NCBI GenBank assembly: GCA_900547835.1
Contig: URIJ01000009.1
Location: forward strand, 1 to 22,865
DNA length: 22,865 bases
DNA from: an uncultured Collinsella sp.
GTDB taxonomy: Bacteria > Actinomycetota > Coriobacteriia > Coriobacteriales > Coriobacteriaceae
Reading direction: 5' to 3'
Below the pieces are notes generated by a model. It had not been told where the DNA came from. It made no database searches and was given only the letters and a program-made list of their open reading frames with translations. The position numbers and the translations under genes were made by a program. Positions 6,254-12,802 of this stretch are shown here, piece after piece; position 1 is the first letter of the stretch, and every line of letters starts with the position of its first letter.

Positions 6254-7522
6254 ATGAATACCGAGCTGTTTGATATCAAGATTCGCGCCGTCGAGGGTGG
6301 CGTTACGGCTGCGGCTGGTTTTAAGGCTGCAGGCATCCACGCTGGGTTCCGCAAGAACCCCGAGCGTCTGGATTACGCGCTCGTCGTGCCCGATAAACCC
6401 TGTCCCGGTGCCGGCGTGTTTACCACCAATCGCTTTTGCGCGGCGCCCGTGCAGGTGAGCCGTGCCAACCTGGGCGGTACCGACAAGGGATACGGTATCA
6501 TCGCCGGCATTTCGGTCAACTCTGGCAATGCCAACGCCGCCACGGGTGAGACCGGCCTTGCCTGCGCGCGCGAGACCTGCAACATCGCATCGCAGGTTAT
6601 CGGCTGCGAACCCCAGCAGATCCTGGTTGCCTCCACGGGTGTGATTGGCCAGATTCTGCCGATCGACACGTTTGAGACCGCCATTCCTGCTGCCTACGAG
6701 GCGCTCTCCGCCCACGGTGGCGCCGATGCCGCTCGCGCCATCATGACGACCGACACGCACTCCAAGGAGTACGCCGTGTCCTACGTCAGTGAGGCTGCGG
6801 GTCATGCGGGCAATGTCTATACGGTAGGCGGAATGTGCAAGGGCTCGGGCATGATCATGCCCAATATGGCCACCATGATCGCAGTTATCACCACCGATGC
6901 CCCCGTCGAGCCTGCGGCACTTCATGCCCTGCTGCTCTCGACCGTCAAGCAGACCTTTAACAAGGTAACGGTCGATTCCGACACCTCGACCAACGACACC
7001 TGCATCATGCTTGCCTCCGGCGCCGCTGCCGCAGATGCCGAGCCGATCGTCGAGGGCTCCAATGCCTTTGGCGAGTTGGCATTTGCCGTGCACGAGGTGT
7101 GCGAGAGCCTGGCGCGCAATATCGCCGCCGATGGTGAGGGCGCATCCAAGCTTGTTACGGTCAACGTTACCGGAGCCGCCAACGACGAGGAAGCTGATAT
7201 CGCCGCTCGTGCCGTTGCCAACTCGCCGCTCGTTAAGACCTGCATCGCCGGCCACGACTGCAACTGGGGCCGCGTTGCTATGGCGCTTGGCAAGTGCGGC
7301 GTGAAGTTTAATCAGGAAGACGTTTCCATCGATATGATGGGCATGCCTGTCTGTCGCAACGGTCTGACTGTTCCCTTTGACGAGGACGAGGCTCTACGAC
7401 GTTTCGAGGCGCCCGAGATCGTGATCTCGGCCGACCTGGGCGCAGGCGACGCGGCAACGACCGTGTGGACCTGCGACCTCACGCATGAGTACATCTCCAT
7501 CAACGGCGACTACCGTTCCTAG
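6254..7522 (+). CDS. argJ: Glutamate N-acetyltransferase / amino-acid acetyltransferase ArgJ
   Basis: ArgJ moves the acetyl group from N-acetylornithine back to glutamate, releasing ornithine; bifunctional forms also use acetyl-CoA. The 422-residue precursor is expected to cleave itself before the catalytic threonine: the site is between A206 and T207 in MIMPNMATMIAV. Further family marks are VASTGVIGQ (about 125-133), which forms the oxyanion pocket, the KGSGM block just before the cleavage site, and the C-terminal NWGRVAMALGKCG. Length and motifs are complete. AAGGAG at 6237-6242 is 11 bases before the ATG, slightly long, with no better start nearby. No argA-like gene is seen in the window. 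Whether this copy is bifunctional cannot be told from sequence. Confidence 0.95.
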   Translation: MNTELFDIKIRAVEGGVTAAAGFKAAGIHAGFRKNPERLDYALVVPDKPCPGAGVFTTNRFCAAPVQVSRANLGGTDKGYGIIAGISVNSGNANAATGETGLACARETCNIASQVIGCEPQQILVASTGVIGQILPIDTFETAIPAAYEALSAHGGADAARAIMTTDTHSKEYAVSYVSEAAGHAGNVYTVGGMCKGSGMIMPNMATMIAVITTDAPVEPAALHALLLSTVKQTFNKVTVDSDTSTNDTCIMLASGAAAADAEPIVEGSNAFGELAFAVHEVCESLARNIAADGEGASKLVTVNVTGAANDEEADIAARAVANSPLVKTCIAGHDCNWGRVAMALGKCGVKFNQEDVSIDMMGMPVCRNGLTVPFDEDEALRRFEAPEIVISADLGAGDAATTVWTCDLTHEYISINGDYRS

Positions 7523-7603
7523 ATTCCAGGCACGCTGCGCATCTTGCCGCGATTGCGGACAGCGGAGCACGGCGCGATAACGATACGAAAGACGAGGCAG
7601 ATT

Positions 7604-8584
7604 ATGAAATTCGCACGCGATTGTCGTTCGAGCGAATCCAACGAAGCAACCGCGCAGCTGCTGTTCGAAGCGCTGCCGTGGATTAAGAACCTGACCGGCA
7701 AGACGGTTGTTATCAAATATGGCGGAGCCGCCATGGTTGATGAGCAGCTGCGCCGCGACGTGATGAGCGACATCGTTTTGCTCAAGATCATCGGTATGCG
7801 CCCCGTCATCGTGCACGGCGGCGGCAAGGCTATCAACGAGGCGCTGAGCCATTACGATATTCCCGTCGAGTTTAAGAACGGCCAGCGCGTGACCACGCCG
7901 GCGACTATGGATATCGTGCGCGAGGTGCTGGGCGGCAAGGTTAACCAGGAGCTGGTTGCTGCCATCAACCACCACGGCAACCTGGCCGTGGGCGTGTCGG
8001 GCAGCGATGCCGGCACGCTCATCGCCGAGCCGCTCGACCCCGAGCTCGGTCGCGTGGGCAAAGTGATGCACGTCAACACCGACTATATCGAGCGCTTACT
8101 CGATAGCGAGTACATCCCCGTCATCGCTACCGTCGCGGCGGGGGAGGACGGCGGTTTCTTCAACATCAACGCCGATACCGCCGCCGGTGCCGTTGCCGCG
8201 GCGCTCCACGCGCATAAGGCGATCTTTTTGACCGATGTCGATGGCCTGTACAAGGACTTTAGCGACAAGGACTCGCTTATCTCCAACCTAACGCTCGACG
8301 AGGTTAACGAAATGCTCTACGGCGGCGAGGTCGATAAGGGCATGATTCCCAAGCTGCGTGCGGCTGTCGATGCGCTTACCGCTGGCGTGTTCCGAGCCCA
8401 CATCATTAACGGTACTACGCCGCATTCGCTGCTCCTGGAGCTGCTGACCGATGCCGGCGTCGGCACCGTGATCCATTCCACCGAGACGGCTTACGAGTTC
8501 GATACGCATCCGCATCCGCTTTCGACGTTTGCTGCGCGTCTGACCGAAAACCTTGACGAGGTCGAGAAACTTCAGACGGTCTAG
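7604..8584 (+). CDS. argB: Acetylglutamate kinase, probably arginine-sensitive
   Basis: ArgB phosphorylates N-acetylglutamate, the second step of ornithine synthesis. The 326-residue product contains the amino-acid kinase motifs KYGGAAM (38-44) and HGGGKAIN (71-78), and the ADTAAGAVAAAL and DKGMIPKL regions. It has an N-terminal stretch ending LLFEALPWIKNLTGKTVVI, very like the mobile N-helix of arginine-inhibited hexameric kinases and absent from the E. coli type, so feedback by arginine is likely (inference). Start chosen at ATG 7604, with GAGG (7594-7597) 6 bases upstream. A longer frame from TTG 7544 is open but has no ribosome-binding site and a non-conserved extension. The 81-base gap after argJ has no terminator. 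Confidence 0.95.
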   Translation: MKFARDCRSSESNEATAQLLFEALPWIKNLTGKTVVIKYGGAAMVDEQLRRDVMSDIVLLKIIGMRPVIVHGGGKAINEALSHYDIPVEFKNGQRVTTPATMDIVREVLGGKVNQELVAAINHHGNLAVGVSGSDAGTLIAEPLDPELGRVGKVMHVNTDYIERLLDSEYIPVIATVAAGEDGGFFNINADTAAGAVAAALHAHKAIFLTDVDGLYKDFSDKDSLISNLTLDEVNEMLYGGEVDKGMIPKLRAAVDALTAGVFRAHIINGTTPHSLLLELLTDAGVGTVIHSTETAYEFDTHPHPLSTFAARLTENLDEVEKLQTV

Positions 8585-8653
8585 CTGACCCGCAGCCGCC
8601 CCATTCCTGCACCCATAGCCCCGCGCCGTCTGGCGCCCAACGAAAGGCATCCC

Positions 8654-9937
8654 ATGTCACTTGCAGCTCAGCAATCGCTTGAATCCCATTACGTTATGCA
8701 TACCTTTGGCCGCTCTCCGGTCGAGTTTGTCGAGGGTCACGGCATGAAGCTCACCGGCGACGATGGCCGTGAGTACCTCGACTTTCTTGCCGGCATCGGC
8801 GTGTGCAGCCTAGGTCATGGCGACCCGGCTGTGCTCTCGGCGCTCGAGGCACAGACCAAAAAGCTCATGCATGTCTCCAATTACTTCTACATTGAGCAGC
8901 GCGGACAGGTCGCGGCGCTGCTGTCCAAGCTTGCTAACGACGACGTAGATGGTGCGCGCGTGCTTGCCGATGCCATTGCCGCCGGCGATGAGACCACGGC
9001 AGCTGCTCTTGGTGCCCCGGCTGCGGATGAGCAGGTTTGGGAGACCTTCTTTGCCAACTCTGGCGCCGAGGCCAACGAGGGCTCGATGAAGCTCGCGCGC
9101 CTGTACGCCAAGCGTGCCGGTAATGGCGGCAACACCATCGTGTGCATGCGCGGCGGCTTCCACGGCCGTACGCTCGAGACCATTGCCGCCACCATGCAGG
9201 ATTGGCTGCAGGACAGCTTCCGCCCGCTGCCGGGTGGCTTTGTGGCCTGCACGCCCAACGATATCGATGAACTGCGTGCGATCTTTAAGCAGCTGGGGAG
9301 CGAGATTTGTGCCGTGATGCTCGAGCCGATCCAGGGTGAGAGTGGCGTGCACCCCATGACCGAGGAGTTTATGGCGGCAGCGCGCGACCTGGCACACGAA
9401 GTGGGCGCCGTGCTTATCGCCGACGAGGTCCAGTGCGGCATCTTCCGCTCCGGCAAGCCATTTGCGTTCCAAACCTATGACGTGGAGCCCGACATCATGA
9501 GCCTTGCCAAGGGCATTGCTGATGGCGTGCCCATGGGTGCCGTCGTGGCAAAGAAGGAGATTGCCGACGTGTTTAAGCCGGGCGACCACGGCTCGACCTT
9601 TGGCGGTAGCTGCTTGGCCATCGCGGCGTGTGCCGCGACGCTCTCCGCACTCGTGCGCGGCGATTATGCCGACCACGCTGCCAAGGTAGGCGCCTATATG
9701 GAGGCAAAGCTCGCCAAGCTGCCGCACGTGACCGAGGTACGTGGCCGCGGCTTGATGCTCGGCTGTGATTTGGATGATGCCGCGGGCGACGCGCATGATG
9801 TTGTTGCCCGCGCGCTGACCGCCGGTGCCGTGACCAACGCTACAGGTGCGCATACGCTGCGTTTCCTGCCGCCACTTGTCTGCGAAGAAGCCGACGTGGA
9901 CAGCCTGATCGAGACCCTGTCGGACGTTTTGGCCTAA
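8654..9937 (+). CDS. argD: Acetylornithine aminotransferase
   Basis: This PLP-dependent class III aminotransferase makes N-acetylornithine from the semialdehyde and glutamate. The 427-residue product shows GIGVCSLGHGDP (about 47-58), FFANSGAEANE (132-142), FHGRT (169-173), IADEVQ (255-260), and the PLP lysine K286 in MSLAKGIADGVPMGA, followed by HGSTFGGSCLA. It is about 25-30 residues longer than typical ArgD because of an Ala/Asp/Gly-rich insertion around residues 96-127, before the conserved FFANSGAEAN. AAAGG (8643-8647) lies 6 bases upstream. A small hairpin, GCGCC-GTCT-GGCGC (8623-8636), precedes the ribosome-binding site. It is the last gene of the arg operon, ending at a strong terminator. 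A related ornithine or succinyl-diaminopimelate aminotransferase activity is possible, but context favours ArgD. Confidence 0.94.
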   Translation: MSLAAQQSLESHYVMHTFGRSPVEFVEGHGMKLTGDDGREYLDFLAGIGVCSLGHGDPAVLSALEAQTKKLMHVSNYFYIEQRGQVAALLSKLANDDVDGARVLADAIAAGDETTAAALGAPAADEQVWETFFANSGAEANEGSMKLARLYAKRAGNGGNTIVCMRGGFHGRTLETIAATMQDWLQDSFRPLPGGFVACTPNDIDELRAIFKQLGSEICAVMLEPIQGESGVHPMTEEFMAAARDLAHEVGAVLIADEVQCGIFRSGKPFAFQTYDVEPDIMSLAKGIADGVPMGAVVAKKEIADVFKPGDHGSTFGGSCLAIAACAATLSALVRGDYADHAAKVGAYMEAKLAKLPHVTEVRGRGLMLGCDLDDAAGDAHDVVARALTAGAVTNATGAHTLRFLPPLVCEEADVDSLIETLSDVLA

Positions 9938-9962
9938 CACAGCGCAATAACTTAATTTGGAC

Positions 9963-10022
9963 CGGGTTCCGGACTGCGGACGTGCCATATGCGGCACGAT
10001 TCAGCGGTCTGGAGCCCGTTTT
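9963..10022 (+). terminator. Intrinsic terminator of the arg operon
   Basis: CGGGTTCCGGACTGC (9963-9977) pairs with GCGGTCTGGAGCCCG (10004-10018) over 15 positions with three G-U pairs, valid only in the + strand RNA. The interior holds a second hairpin, CGTGCC/GGCACG, and TTTT follows at 10019-10022. The wobble pairs identify the + strand as the one selected for this fold. Confidence 0.85.
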
Positions 10023-10042
10023 GCCTTAGATTTGCTAAGGCA
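10022..10042. other. Second hairpin behind the arg terminator
   Basis: TGCCTTAG (10022-10029) and CTAAGGCA (10035-10042) form a perfect 8-bp stem with loop ATTTG. It follows the terminator directly and has no T-tract of its own. A further 4-bp stem, GACC-TGCT-GGTC (10047-10058), follows, then a run of A. Confidence 0.5.
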
Positions 10043-10053
10043 GGGAGACCTGC

Positions 10054-10269
10054 TGGTCAAAAAACATTAAATATGAGTACTGTTACCGATTTGGTCGCAG
10101 CAATTTTGGACTAATAAGACCAGATGGCAAGTCGAAATGGCGATGAATGCACGATTTTGATCCAATTGTTAGTCCTTATAATGGACATATGTTGCGTAAC
10201 TTAAGCAAATACTATCTTTTGATATGTTGTAAGCAAGGTAGCAGTACTCATTTTGCCATTTTTTGGCCA
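10054..10269. repeat. 216-bp AT-rich element with imperfect inverted termini
   Basis: Read inward, the two ends both begin TGGYCAAAAAA and end ATGAGTACTGYTACC (left 10054-10087, right 10237-10269 on the opposite strand), about 33-34 bases each, with 14 of 15 matches in the inner block. A further internal pair GGACTAA (10108-10114) and TTAGTCC (10169-10175) lies inside. The segment is distinctly AT-rich compared with its surroundings and contains no coding frame I would trust. A TATAAT stands at 10177-10182 without a matching -35. No target-site duplication is obvious. It could be a MITE-like element, a structured RNA or a regulatory region; I cannot decide. Confidence 0.55.
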
Positions 10270-10320
10270 CGGCCTTTGTGACGGACGTGCTGGCGGGTTC
10301 GAATCCCACGCGCTGGGCCC

Positions 10321-10350
10321 AAAAAAGAAAGGCCCCCATAGCTGGAAGCC
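10321..10350 (-). terminator. Duplicated terminator, copy A
   Basis: On the minus strand GGCTTCCA-GCTA-TGGGGGCC (10350-10331) is an 8-bp stem with two G-U pairs, followed by TTTCTTTTTT (10330-10321). It differs from the tRNA-Val terminator copy B by two bases and still folds, so it may act as a back-up terminator. Confidence 0.75.
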
Positions 10351-10361
10351 TATCAAATCAG

Positions 10362-10379
10362 TGGTGGGCGATGAGGGAT
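10362..10379 (-). pseudogene. Truncated 3' end of a second tRNA-Val
   Basis: The minus strand reads ATCCCTCATCGCCCACCA, identical to the last 18 bases of the intact tRNA-Val at 10547-10622, including the CCA. The match stops inside the T-loop, and all upstream tRNA sequence is replaced by an unrelated hairpin cluster. It cannot be a functional tRNA. Confidence 0.85.
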
Positions 10380-10477
10380 GTCGCGTGCGGCTGACGCCGC
10401 CCGCTTTCGCTTCGGGCCTGCGGCCCTCGCGTGCTGCGCTGGAAAACGCTTCGCGTTTCCTCAGCTTCGCACCCTGT
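10380..10477. repeat. Cluster of short GC-rich hairpins
   Basis: Consecutive stems are visible: GCGGC-TGAC-GCCGC (10387-10400), CCCG/CGGG (10400-10416), GGGCC-TGC-GGCCC (10414-10426) and GGAAAACGC-TTC-GCGTTTCC (10441-10460, one bulge) inside CTGG/CAG. The cluster is bracketed by GAGGGAT (10373-10379) and ATCCCTC (10487-10493). No coding frame is credible. It resembles REP-type palindromic clusters and fills the place where the rest of the second tRNA-Val would be. Confidence 0.6.
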
Positions 10478-10564
10478 CGGGTTCGAATCCCTCTGCGATG
10501 GGTCCAAAAAAGAAAGGCCCCCATTGCTGGGAGCCTATCAAATCAGTGGTGGGCGATGAGGGAT
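10478..10564. repeat. Direct repeat, copy B, of tRNA-Val 3' region
   Basis: This is the partner of 10294-10379, offset by about 185 bases. It includes the T-arm-like palindrome GGGTTCGAATCCC (10479-10491), the real tRNA-Val terminator and the last 18 bases of the intact tRNA gene. Identity between the copies ends exactly inside the tRNA T-loop. Confidence 0.85.
10506..10535 (-). terminator. Intrinsic terminator of tRNA-Val
   Basis: On the minus strand GGCTCCCA-GCAA-TGGGGGCC (10535-10516) forms an 8-bp stem with one G-U pair and a GNRA-type tetraloop, followed by TTTCTTTTTT (10515-10506). It begins 11 bases after the tRNA CCA end. Confidence 0.9.
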
Positions 10565-10622
10565 TCGAACCCCCAGCCTTGTGCGTGTAAAGCACCTGCG
10601 CTAACCGTTGCGCCAATCGCCC
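10547..10622 (-). tRNA. tRNA-Val (anticodon TAC)
   Basis: The minus strand folds into a full cloverleaf of 76 bases: acceptor GGGCGAT with ATCGCCC, D arm GCGC...GCGC, anticodon loop TTTACAC (anticodon TAC), T arm GGGGG-TTCGAAT-CCCTC, discriminator A and an encoded CCA. The first anticodon-stem pair (G-A) is mismatched, which is tolerated in tRNAs. It is the only minus-strand gene I support in the window; it has its own promoter (10633-10641) and terminator (10506-10535). The final 18 bases are duplicated 185 bases downstream. Confidence 0.96.
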
Positions 10623-10632
10623 GTGCGGAGAG

Positions 10633-10641
10633 AGTATAGCA
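10633..10641 (-). promoter_or_regulatory. Putative promoter of tRNA-Val
   Basis: The minus strand reads TGCTATACT (hexamer TATACT at 10638-10633, TG at 10641-10640), an extended -10 ending 11 bases before the mature tRNA 5' end. The -35 (GTGAAT, 16 bases away) is poor. Confidence 0.6.
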
Positions 10642-10752
10642 AAACAATCGCCTCATTCACCTCATATCCATTAAAGGTAACTGGCGCGTGTCACAGCGGA
10701 GCTGATTCAGTTGAGATTGCCTGAACATTCCGCCCCTCTTTACGCCCTCGGG

Positions 10753-10758
10753 TATACT
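10753..10758 (+). promoter_or_regulatory. Possible -10 element of asnB
   Basis: TATACT, 52 bases before the asnB start, is close to the -10 consensus. No acceptable -35 lies at 16-18 bases and there is no TG extension, so this is a weak call. The rest of the 187-base gap after tRNA-Val shows nothing else I can name. Confidence 0.35.
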
Positions 10759-10809
10759 CAAAAGCTACTGATTCGATTTGATGCCCAGCAACAGCAGAGG
10801 GGATAGTAT

Positions 10810-12690
10810 ATGTGCGGTTTTGTCGGTTTTGTCGGTGGGACGGATAACCAATCCGAGGTGCTCACCAAGATGATGGACCGCATTGTCCATCGCGGTCCCG
10901 ACATGGGCGGTCAGTTTATCGACGGCCGCGTTGCCCTCGGCTTCCGCCGCCTGTCGATCCTCGACCTGACCGAGGCTGGCGCCCAACCCATGGCCAACGA
11001 GGACGGTAGCGTCGTCATTGTCTTCAACGGCGAGATCTACAACTTCCAAGAACTCCGTTCCGAGCTCGAGGCCAAGGGCTACAAGTTCCACTGCGGCGCC
11101 GACACCGAGAGCCTTCTGCACGGCTACGAGGAGTGGGGCGAGGCAGTACTCGATCGCTTGCGCGGTATGTACGCCTTCGTCATCTGGGACAAGAAGAAGA
11201 ACAAGCTTTTTGGCGCCCGCGACATCTTTGGCATCAAGCCGCTCTACTACTATCCCATGGCCGATGCGGGCGACGGCGCTCCGGGCGTGCTCTTTGGTTC
11301 CGAGATCAAGAGCTTCCTAGACTACCCGCACTTCCACAAGGCGGTCAACAAAAAGGCCCTGCGTCCGTACATGACGCTGCAGTATTCGGCAACCGAGGAG
11401 ACCTTCTTCGAGGGGGTCTACAAGCTGCCGCCGGCGCATTACTTTACCGTAGACATCCCGACCGGCAAGATGAACATCGAGCGCTACTGGGATTGCGATT
11501 ACTCTGCCGTCGAGAAGCCGTTCGAAGAGTATGTCGATGAGCTGGACGAGGTCGTGCACGAGAGTGTCGAGGCCCATCGCATCGCCGACGTCAAGGTCGC
11601 GTCGTTCCTCTCCGGTGGCGTCGACTCCAGCTACATCGCCGCTTGCCTCATGCCCGACAAGACCTTCTCGGTGGGCTTTGACTACAAGAACTTCAACGAG
11701 ACCAACTACGCCAAGGAGCTTTCCGATAAGCTCGGCGTCGAAAACGTTCGCAAGATGATTACCGCCGACGAGTTCTTCGGTGCGCTCGAGGACATCCAGT
11801 ATCACATGGACGAGCCGCAGTCCAACCTGTCTTCCGTGCCGCTGTGGTTCTTGGCCGAGATGGCCCGCAAGGACGTTACCGTCGTGCTTTCGGGCGAAGG
11901 CGCCGACGAACTCTTTGGCGGCTACGCCTACTACGAGGATACGGTCCCGGTGCGCAAGTACAAAAAGATGGTGCCGCTGCCCATCCGTCGCGCGCTCGGT
12001 AACCTGGCGCTGCATATGCCGTACTTCAAGGGACATAACTTCCTGGTCAAGGGTGCCGAGATCCCCGAGAAGTCGTTCCTGGGACAGGCTCTGGTATGGC
12101 CGGAGCGCGAGGTCGACGGCGTGCTCAAGCCCGAGTACAACACCGGCGATGGCGCCTTCGAGCTTGCCGCTCCCATCTATGCGCGCGTGAAAGGTCAGCC
12201 CGAGCTGGTCAAGAAGCAGTACCTGGACATGAACATGTGGCTCCCGGGCGACATTCTGCTCAAGGCCGACAAGATGTGCATGGCGCACTCGCTGGAGCTG
12301 CGCGTGCCCTTCCTGGACCGCAAAGTCATGGAGTTCGCCGAGCACATTCCCGACCGCTACCGCATCAACGAGAACGGCAACAAACAGGTACTCCGCCACG
12401 CTGCCAACAAGTCGCTGCCCGATGAGTGGGCCACCCGTCCCAAGGTGGGCTTCCCGGTGCCGATTGTCTACTGGCTGCGCGAGCAAAAGTGGTACGACTA
12501 TGTCAAGGAGTACTTCACCGCGCCGTGGGCAAGCGAGTTCTTCAATACCGACGAGCTCATGCACCTGCTCGATCTGCACTTTGCGGGCAAGGGCGATTTC
12601 CAGCGCAAGATCTATACGCCGCTCGTGTTCCTAGTGTGGTACAAGCGCTTCTTTATCGACGAGGACCAGCCCGCTGTTCAGGCTGCCTAG
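10810..12690 (+). CDS. asnB: Asparagine synthase (glutamine-hydrolysing)
   Basis: AsnB makes asparagine from aspartate, ATP and glutamine in the cytoplasm. The 626-residue product begins MCGFVGF, so after Met removal Cys2 is the N-terminal nucleophile of the glutaminase domain (about 2-200). That domain also shows HRGPD, LSILDL and VFNGEIYNF. The synthetase domain carries the pyrophosphate loop SGGVDSS (268-274), then LSGEGADELFGGYAYY and LELRVPFLDRKV. All expected motifs are present and length matches the bacterial AsnB family. GAGGGGA (10797-10803) lies 6 bases before the ATG. The gene stands alone between the tRNA-Val region and a strong terminator. An amidotransferase of cell-wall modification is a possible alternative for this family, but nothing here suggests it. 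Confidence 0.94.
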   Translation: MCGFVGFVGGTDNQSEVLTKMMDRIVHRGPDMGGQFIDGRVALGFRRLSILDLTEAGAQPMANEDGSVVIVFNGEIYNFQELRSELEAKGYKFHCGADTESLLHGYEEWGEAVLDRLRGMYAFVIWDKKKNKLFGARDIFGIKPLYYYPMADAGDGAPGVLFGSEIKSFLDYPHFHKAVNKKALRPYMTLQYSATEETFFEGVYKLPPAHYFTVDIPTGKMNIERYWDCDYSAVEKPFEEYVDELDEVVHESVEAHRIADVKVASFLSGGVDSSYIAACLMPDKTFSVGFDYKNFNETNYAKELSDKLGVENVRKMITADEFFGALEDIQYHMDEPQSNLSSVPLWFLAEMARKDVTVVLSGEGADELFGGYAYYEDTVPVRKYKKMVPLPIRRALGNLALHMPYFKGHNFLVKGAEIPEKSFLGQALVWPEREVDGVLKPEYNTGDGAFELAAPIYARVKGQPELVKKQYLDMNMWLPGDILLKADKMCMAHSLELRVPFLDRKVMEFAEHIPDRYRINENGNKQVLRHAANKSLPDEWATRPKVGFPVPIVYWLREQKWYDYVKEYFTAPWASEFFNTDELMHLLDLHFAGKGDFQRKIYTPLVFLVWYKRFFIDEDQPAVQAA

Positions 12691-12715
12691 CCTCGGCTTA
12701 CGAACGCCTGCGCGT

Positions 12716-12740
12716 AACGGCTCCTCCGGGAGCCGTTTTT
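12716..12740 (+). terminator. Intrinsic terminator of asnB
   Basis: AACGGCTCC (12716-12724), loop TCCG, GGAGCCGTT (12729-12737), with TTTTT at 12736-12740. Perfect 9-bp stem 26 bases after the asnB stop. The T-tract overlaps the proposed murE -35. Confidence 0.92.
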
Positions 12741-12767
12741 GCGTGGGTGCGTTTCAGTTACTATAAA
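12739..12767 (+). promoter_or_regulatory. Putative promoter of murE
   Basis: TTGCGT (12739-12744), a 17-base spacer, then TATAAA (12762-12767). The predicted RNA start leaves a leader of about 30 bases carrying AAAGGTG (12792-12798). The same TTGCG-type -35 occurs before ribU and veg. Confidence 0.6.
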
Positions 12768-12802
12768 AACCGTCCCTGCCAAATGGCTGAGAAAGGTGAA
12801 AG

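Larger units (their letters stand above)
10294..10379. repeat. Direct repeat, copy A, of tRNA-Val 3' region
   Basis: This 86-base copy matches 10478-10564. From 10319 on, 59 of 61 positions agree; the first 25 bases share CGGGTTCGAATCCC and the TGGGYCC block with a one-base indel between them. It contains a terminator copy and a truncated tRNA-Val end, both in minus orientation. See the entry for copy B. Confidence 0.85.

Noticed and set aside
10177..10182. Perfect TATAAT as a promoter for a + strand RNA
   Set aside because: No acceptable -35 at 16-18 bases, no TG extension, and no + strand gene or terminator follows before the minus-strand tRNA region.
9938..10546. CRISPR array in the repeat-rich gap
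   Set aside because: There are only two long direct copies, not regularly spaced short repeats with unique spacers, and no cas gene lies nearby.
10201..10639. Short frames on both strands around the tRNA-Val repeats
   Set aside because: They are formed by repeat and tRNA sequence; the similar peptides on the + strand simply reflect the duplicated DNA.
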